From: RUG11247 sp045649485
Lineage (GTDB): Bacteria; Bacillota; Clostridia; Christensenellales; Aristaeellaceae
Assembly (NCBI GenBank): GCA_045649485.1
Contig: JAZRPZ010000047.1
Coordinates: 1 to 8,057, forward strand
Reading direction: 5' to 3'
DNA: 8,057 nucleotides
A program made the translations under genes and the position numbers. The notes under the pieces are model-generated. The model was not told the DNA's origin, did not search any database, and saw nothing but the letters and a program-made list of their open reading frames with translations. Of this stretch, positions 4,679-8,057 are shown piece after piece. Every line of letters starts with the position of its first letter. Position 1 is the first letter of the stretch.

Positions 4679-6157
4679 TCAGTCGATATTCTTCATGGTG
4701 GGGAACAGCAGAACGTCGCGGATGGATGCGGAATCGGTCAGCAGCATCACGAGACGGTCGATACCGAAGCCCAGGCCGCCGGTCGGGGGCATGCCGTACT
4801 CAAGGGCGTTGATGTAATCGTAATCAACCTGTGCCTTGGTCTCGGGATCCTTTGCCTTGCGGTCGGCAACCTGCTTTTCGAAGCGGCCGCGCTGATCGAT
4901 GGGATCGTTCAGCTCGGAGAAGGCATTGCCGAACTCGGTAGCGTTGATGAAGTATTCGAAACGCTCGGTGAAGGCGGGATCATCGGGCTTGCGCTTTGCA
5001 AGGGGGCTGATCTCAACGGGATAATCATAGATGAAGGTGGGCTGGATGAGCTTGTCTTCAACATATGCATCGAAGAACTCTGCCAGGATGGCGCCCTTGG
5101 TGGGGATCTCGGGCAGGTCTACGTGATGTGCCTTTGCGCAGGCGATGGCATCTTCGTCGGTCTTCCAGTCGTTGTAATCAACGCCGGAGTACTTCTTGAC
5201 TGCCTCGACCATGGTCAGGCGCTCCCAGTTGCCGATATTGATCTCGTGACCCTGATAGGGGATAACGAGAGAACCGCATACATTCTGGGTAACGGTCTTC
5301 ATCATATCCTCGACCAGATCCATCATGCCGTGGAAATCGGTATAAGCCTGATACAGCTCGATGGAGGTGAACTCAGGATTGTGCTTGGTATCCATACCCT
5401 CATTACGGAAGATACGGCCAACTTCGTAAACGCGATCCATACCGCCCACGATCAGACGCTTCAGGTACAGCTCGGTCTCGATGCGCAGCACCATATCCAT
5501 ATCCAGAGTGTTGTGATGGGTATAGAAGGGACGTGCGGATGCGCCGATCTCGAAGGGAGTGAGGATGGGGGTATCAACTTCCAGGAAGCCGCGTCCGTCA
5601 AGGAAGGCGCGCAGCTCGCGCAGGATGTTGGAGCGCTTTACGAAGGTGTTCTTTACGTCGGGATTGACGATCAGATCCAGATAGCGCTGACGATAGCGGG
5701 TATCGGTATCCTGCAGACCGTGGAACTTCTCGGGCAGGGGATGCAGAGACTTGGTCAGCAGGGTGAGTTCCTTAACCTGAATGGAGGTCTCGCCGGTACG
5801 GGTCTGAAATACAGTACCCTTTACGCCCAGGATATCGCCGATGTCGTCTTCCTTGAAGGCCTTGTATACGTCTTCACCGACCTCGTCACGCTTGACGTAG
5901 ATCTGAATGCGGCCGTCGCGGTCCAGCAGGTGAGCAAAGGCTGCCTTGCCCATGATGCGGCGGGACATCATACGGCCTGCGATAGATACTTCCTTGCCCT
6001 CATATGCGGCGAAATCCGCAAGGATATCGGAAGAATAATCGGTCACGTCGTAAGTGGTGATCACATAAGGATCCTTGCCGGCTTCCTGCAGTGCGCGGAG
6101 CTTTTCAAGGCGGATTCGGTTCTGTTCGGAAAGTTCCATCATGATATCTTCAGGCAT
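4679..6157 (-). CDS. lysS: Lysyl-tRNA synthetase, class II
   Basis: 492-aa cytoplasmic enzyme that charges tRNA-Lys with lysine using ATP. N-terminal OB-fold anticodon-binding domain (about 57-134), then the class II catalytic core: ARPFYTHHN (208-216), ELYLKRLIVGG (229-239), motif 2 with FRNEG...HNPEFTSIELYQAY (250-272) and motif 3 GGLGFGIDRLVMLL (460-473). The EYFINATEFGNAFSELNDP block (401-419) is also typical. Length matches the bacterial family (about 490-510). The start at 6157 follows GGAGG with 9 bases of spacing. The usual PGGA before ARPF is EIGAS here, a small variation. It lies 50 bases after greA with no terminator between, as in many Firmicutes, so it is read from the greA promoter. 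Strong codon bias (almost no TTA, CTA or TCA codons) fits a highly expressed gene. Confidence 0.98.
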   Translation of the reverse strand: MPEDIMMELSEQNRIRLEKLRALQEAGKDPYVITTYDVTDYSSDILADFAAYEGKEVSIAGRMMSRRIMGKAAFAHLLDRDGRIQIYVKRDEVGEDVYKAFKEDDIGDILGVKGTVFQTRTGETSIQVKELTLLTKSLHPLPEKFHGLQDTDTRYRQRYLDLIVNPDVKNTFVKRSNILRELRAFLDGRGFLEVDTPILTPFEIGASARPFYTHHNTLDMDMVLRIETELYLKRLIVGGMDRVYEVGRIFRNEGMDTKHNPEFTSIELYQAYTDFHGMMDLVEDMMKTVTQNVCGSLVIPYQGHEINIGNWERLTMVEAVKKYSGVDYNDWKTDEDAIACAKAHHVDLPEIPTKGAILAEFFDAYVEDKLIQPTFIYDYPVEISPLAKRKPDDPAFTERFEYFINATEFGNAFSELNDPIDQRGRFEKQVADRKAKDPETKAQVDYDYINALEYGMPPTGGLGFGIDRLVMLLTDSASIRDVLLFPTMKNID

Positions 6158-6207
6158 TATAATAAACCTCCGGATCGTGTCAGATTTTCAGTATTTCGCG
6201 TATTTTA

Positions 6208-6681
6208 TCAGCGCAGGCGGATGGCGCGTACTTCCAGCTTGATAACGCCGCCGGGAGTGTTTGCGGATACTACATCGCCGACGCGAGCGCCGATGAGGGC
6301 TGCGCCGATGGGAGACTCAGCGGAAACGAACAGCTTCATGGGATCGGACTCGGTGAAGCCGACGATGGTGTACTCATCTTCCTCTTCGTATTCCATATCA
6401 TATACGGTGACTACGGTGCCCATGTTTACAACATCGGCAGTGAGCTTGGAATCATCCACGAAAGTAGAGGTCTTCAGCAGCTGCTCGATCTCTGCGAGAC
6501 GTCCGTAGATACGGCCTTCGTTTTCCTTTGCTTCGGTGTACTCGGCATTTTCACTCAGGTCGCCGAAACCGCGGGCGATCTTGATCTCCTCGGTAACTTC
6601 CTGCTTGGCGATCTTGAGCTCGTCGAGCTCCTTGAGCAGATTGGCCTTATCGGTCATCGTAAGAATGCGCTGGTTTTCCAT
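6208..6681 (-). CDS. greA: Transcription elongation factor GreA
   Basis: 157-aa protein, the normal GreA length. GreA enters the secondary channel of stalled, backtracked RNA polymerase and stimulates cleavage of the transcript 3' end. The N-terminal coiled coil (about 10-75) carries the conserved tip ARGFGDLSENAEYTEAKENE (37-56) with the acidic D41 and E44 that hold the catalytic magnesium. The C-terminal FKBP-like domain (about 80-157) ends with the usual SPIGAALIGARVGD block (123-136). The ATG at 6681 follows GGAGGG by about 8 bases and gives the family length; the frame's extension to 6750 would read through the leader hairpin and is rejected. First gene of the greA-lysS operon, driven by a near-perfect promoter at 6787-6815. 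Confidence 0.98.
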   Translation of the reverse strand: MENQRILTMTDKANLLKELDELKIAKQEVTEEIKIARGFGDLSENAEYTEAKENEGRIYGRLAEIEQLLKTSTFVDDSKLTADVVNMGTVVTVYDMEYEEEDEYTIVGFTESDPMKLFVSAESPIGAALIGARVGDVVSANTPGGVIKLEVRAIRLR

Positions 6682-6739
6682 TATTAAAGCCCTCCTGTTG
6701 GCTTGTTTACAAATAATCAGCCCGGATAATAATAAGCGA

Positions 6740-6766
6740 CACTGCCGCATGTATAACGCGGCAGTG
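6740..6766 (-). other. Hairpin in the greA-lysS leader RNA
   Basis: CACTGCCGC (6740-6748) and GCGGCAGTG (6758-6766) form a perfect 9-bp stem with a 9-base loop. It lies about 14 bases after the predicted transcription start, 58 bases before the greA ATG, and is followed on the minus strand by TCGCTTATTATTAT. It could be a leader attenuator or an RNA-stabilising structure. The U-tract is interrupted, so termination here would be partial. Confidence 0.55.
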
Positions 6767-6786
6767 CCCCAATTCCGGACATTAGA

Positions 6787-6815
6787 ATTATATATCAGCT
6801 ACTTTGAATTGTCAA
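6787..6815 (-). promoter_or_regulatory. greA: Consensus promoter of greA-lysS
   Basis: On the minus strand, TTGACA (6815-6810), exactly 17 bases, TATAAT (6792-6787): a perfect vegetative sigma factor promoter. Predicted start near 6780, about 100 bases before the greA ATG. The -35 lies only about 20 bases after the stop of the exonuclease gene. Confidence 0.9.
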
Positions 6816-6827
6816 GTAAAGTACTTG
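6813..6827. promoter_or_regulatory. Inverted repeat over the greA -35 box
   Basis: CAAGTA-AAG-TACTTG (6813-6827) has perfect 6-bp arms and overlaps the -35 box (6810-6815), a position where a bound repressor would block polymerase. It may be chance; no regulator is identified. Confidence 0.35.
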
Positions 6828-6835
6828 CTCACGGC

Positions 6836-7414
6836 TTATGCCCGCTCTTCGCCCACCTGCATGCACAGGAAGGTGGCAACTGTGTCGTATCTGGCATCGT
6901 GAGCATGTTCTCCGCCGCCAAACCACTTCTTGCAGCGCTTTATCACCAGATCGGGAGTTATTCCGAAGTGCCTCATCAGCTCTTCCAGCTTCGGGGGCTT
7001 CAGCTTGCCGGGATTGTTCTTCAGCGGGATGCCTACCTCTTCGGTATATCTCTTCAGCGTGCAGAATGTCGCCGGAGGATTTATCTTCCTGCCGATGCGC
7101 CTGAATTCACCGGTAAGGTAGCGCACATCGCACTGCACGTCGTGACCTATCCACACCTCGGCATTTGCGAAGTCCTTGTATATCTCATCTGCGCGGTCGG
7201 CGAATATTTCGCCGTTTGAAAGCCTGCGCAGCTTGTATACGCTGAGTCCATGTACCTTCTGCGCGTGATAGTTCATGTAATCCAGCTTGAAATACATGTT
7301 CTTCGCCTTCACGCGCCAGCGGGATACTATAAGATAGGAAAGCTGACACACACGGCTGCCCTTGCTGCCGTCGGTCTCTATATCAAATACTATGGAGTAC
7401 CTCTTTTTGAACAT
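6836..7414 (-). CDS. DEDDh-type 3'-5' exonuclease (DnaQ/RNase T fold)
   Basis: 192-aa protein with the three exonuclease motifs of the RNase H-like DEDDh family: ExoI F-D-I-E-T-D-G (D11, E13), ExoII I-G-H-D-V-Q-C-D (D96), ExoIII H-D-A-R-Y-D (H172, D177). It should remove nucleotides from 3' ends of DNA or RNA using two metal ions; the natural substrate is unclear. It is a stand-alone domain, not fused to a polymerase or BRCT/helicase module. The ATG at 7414 is chosen because the ExoI motif follows at the usual distance and because the upstream in-frame TTG at 7477 lies in the promoter -10 box. The ribosome site is weak (GACGG about 8 bases upstream). It has its own promoter at 7477-7505 and lies between ogt and greA on the same strand. 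Confidence 0.92.
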   Translation of the reverse strand: MFKKRYSIVFDIETDGSKGSRVCQLSYLIVSRWRVKAKNMYFKLDYMNYHAQKVHGLSVYKLRRLSNGEIFADRADEIYKDFANAEVWIGHDVQCDVRYLTGEFRRIGRKINPPATFCTLKRYTEEVGIPLKNNPGKLKPPKLEELMRHFGITPDLVIKRCKKWFGGGEHAHDARYDTVATFLCMQVGEERA

Positions 7415-7440
7415 TATACGACCGTCTTTCCGTAGTTGAT

Positions 7441-7469
7441 ATGCCGGCCATGCTGTTGCCGGACGGCAT
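7441..7469 (-). other. Leader inverted repeat of the exonuclease gene
   Basis: ATGCCG (7441-7446) and CGGCAT (7464-7469) form a 6-bp stem, extendable by CC/GG after one mismatch, right at the predicted 5' end of the exonuclease transcript (start near 7470). It could stabilise the RNA or be an operator. Confidence 0.35.
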
Positions 7470-7476
7470 CTCTTCA

Positions 7477-7505
7477 ATTATAAGCTACTTTCGGTATTTT
7501 GGCAA
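7477..7505 (-). promoter_or_regulatory. Promoter of the exonuclease gene
   Basis: On the minus strand, TTGCCA (7505-7500), 17-base spacer, TATAAT (7482-7477). Predicted start near 7470, about 56 bases before the ATG. It lies 60 bases after the ogt stop, so the exonuclease need not depend on ogt transcription. Confidence 0.8.
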
Positions 7506-7534
7506 GTTAAACGACATTTCAGCCGCCCTTCCGC

Positions 7535-7560
7535 AAAAAATTTACCGTAGCACCGGAAGG
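7535..7560 (-). terminator. Possible weak terminator after ogt
   Basis: On the minus strand, TTCCG and CGG(T)AA form a short bulged stem around GTGCTA, followed by ATTTTTT. A different pairing, CCTTCCG/CGGAAGG (7560-7554 with 7533-7527), would put the T-run in the loop. The stem is short, so the call is tentative. Confidence 0.3.
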
Positions 7561-7566
7561 TCATAT

Positions 7567-8028
7567 TTACCTGTTGTTCTTTTCCATTTCAATGAGCGCG
7601 TTCTTCATTTCAAGCCCGCCGGCATAACCCGTCAGCTTTCCGTTTTTTCCCACGACCCTGTGACAGGGAACTATTATCGGAATGGGATTCACATGGTTCG
7701 CCATACCCACCGCACGGAAGCCCTTCGGCGAACCGACTTTCAGAGCAATATCCGCATATGAGCATACCTCGCCGTACGGAATCTCCATAAGGGCATTCCA
7801 CACCCGCTTCTGAAAGTCCGTGCCTTCGGGAGAAAGAGGGATATCAAAAGCCCGGCGCCTGCCGAGGAAATATTCCTCCAGCTGCTTTTTTGCTTCAAAA
7901 AGCACGCCGTCCGTCTCCCCCGTCTCTTCAAGTCCGCCAAAGACTATGCGCACGAGATATCCATCCCGTGCGCATAGTCCCAGCGTGCCTATCGGAGAAT
8001 CAATATTCAGCGCTGATATTCTTTTCAT
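7567..8028 (-). CDS. ogt: Methylated-DNA--protein-cysteine methyltransferase (MGMT)
   Basis: 153-aa suicide DNA repair protein that transfers alkyl groups from O6-alkylguanine in DNA to its own cysteine. The active site IVPCHRVV is at 119-126 with acceptor C122. The DNA-binding part has FQKRVWNALMEIPYGEVCSY (72-91), the arginine finger R105 in RAVGMAN, and the family tail GYAGGLEMK (134-142). The N-terminal RNase H-like domain (about 1-65) is short but typical of the Ogt class; there is no Ada regulatory domain. The ATG at 8028 follows GAGGA with about 7 bases of spacing. The promoter lies outside the window or was not found. The symbol ogt is used in the family sense. Confidence 0.96.
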   Translation of the reverse strand: MKRISALNIDSPIGTLGLCARDGYLVRIVFGGLEETGETDGVLFEAKKQLEEYFLGRRRAFDIPLSPEGTDFQKRVWNALMEIPYGEVCSYADIALKVGSPKGFRAVGMANHVNPIPIIVPCHRVVGKNGKLTGYAGGLEMKNALIEMEKNNR

Positions 8029-8036
8029 AAATTATC

Positions 8037-8056
8037 CTCAGACCCTTGAGGGTGAG
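8037..8056. repeat. Small hairpin at the window edge
   Basis: ACCCT-TG-AGGGT (8042-8053) is a perfect 5-bp inverted repeat flanked by CTC and GAG, just upstream of ogt and overlapping its ribosome-site region. It might be part of an operator or of an upstream gene's end; the window stops here. Confidence 0.25.
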
Positions 8057-8057
8057 A

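Noticed and set aside
4604..6508. A 634-codon open frame on the plus strand, antisense to lysS and part of greA.
   Set aside because: lysS and greA are unmistakable on the other strand. Their codon bias avoids TTA, CTA and TCA, which removes stops from the antisense frame. The antisense product shows no domain pattern and no ribosome site.
7415..7477. An N-terminal extension of the exonuclease from a TTG at 7477.
   Set aside because: That codon lies in the promoter -10 box, ahead of the predicted transcription start, and the extension carries no conserved residues.

Overview
The window looks like chromosomal DNA of a low-to-medium GC Gram-positive anaerobe, most probably a Clostridia / Oscillospiraceae (Ruminococcus-like) gut bacterium. 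This is an inference from three things: GGAGG-type ribosome sites before nearly every gene, the greA-lysS gene pair in Firmicutes style, and a secreted protein built from the Cys-rich 'GH-x(n)-C-T-x-D-G-Y' repeat common in clostridial surface proteins. No rRNA, tRNA, CRISPR array, transposase or recombinase gene is visible.

Left part (about 18-2493). Three very closely coupled genes on the minus strand (1155 to 18, with two ATGA stop/start overlaps) encode a 119-aa and a 95-aa cytoplasmic double zinc-ribbon protein and a 165-aa secreted Cys-repeat protein. Divergent from them is a 355-aa membrane regulator: an eight-segment membrane domain like the N-terminal 7TM module of some histidine kinases, joined by a Pro/Ala-rich linker directly to a LuxR-type DNA-binding domain. 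The 219-base gap holds two near-consensus promoters facing away from each other whose polymerase footprints overlap, and three copies of GTGTGGGA upstream of the zinc-ribbon promoter. I read this as a self-contained regulator-plus-target module, possibly for envelope metal or thiol/redox sensing. The function is not established, and this is the best candidate for an undescribed system here. The regulator gene ends at a strong intrinsic terminator.

Middle part (about 2494-4680). Three plus-strand genes: a small 82-aa helix-turn-helix protein preceded by inverted repeats, an unrecognised 101-aa acidic/helical protein, and a 336-aa WYL-domain regulator with its own extended -10 promoter and two 11-bp repeats exactly 21 bp apart at the predicted transcription start. 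Two (or three) small regulators and an orphan gene beside a housekeeping gene have the flavour of an accessory region. Between the WYL gene and lysS lie a strong hairpin terminator (best oriented for lysS) and a cluster of ATTGGTGT repeats that could be an operator or an old integration junction.

Right part (4679-8028, all minus strand). Housekeeping and repair genes: ogt/MGMT (O6-alkylguanine-DNA alkyltransferase), a DEDDh 3'-5' exonuclease, then greA and lysS as a two-gene operon. Near-consensus promoters are visible for the exonuclease (TTGCCA-17-TATAAT) and for greA-lysS (TTGACA-17-TATAAT). The greA leader contains a 9-bp hairpin and its -35 box sits in a perfect 6-bp inverted repeat. The long reading frame antisense to lysS is explained by lysS codon bias.
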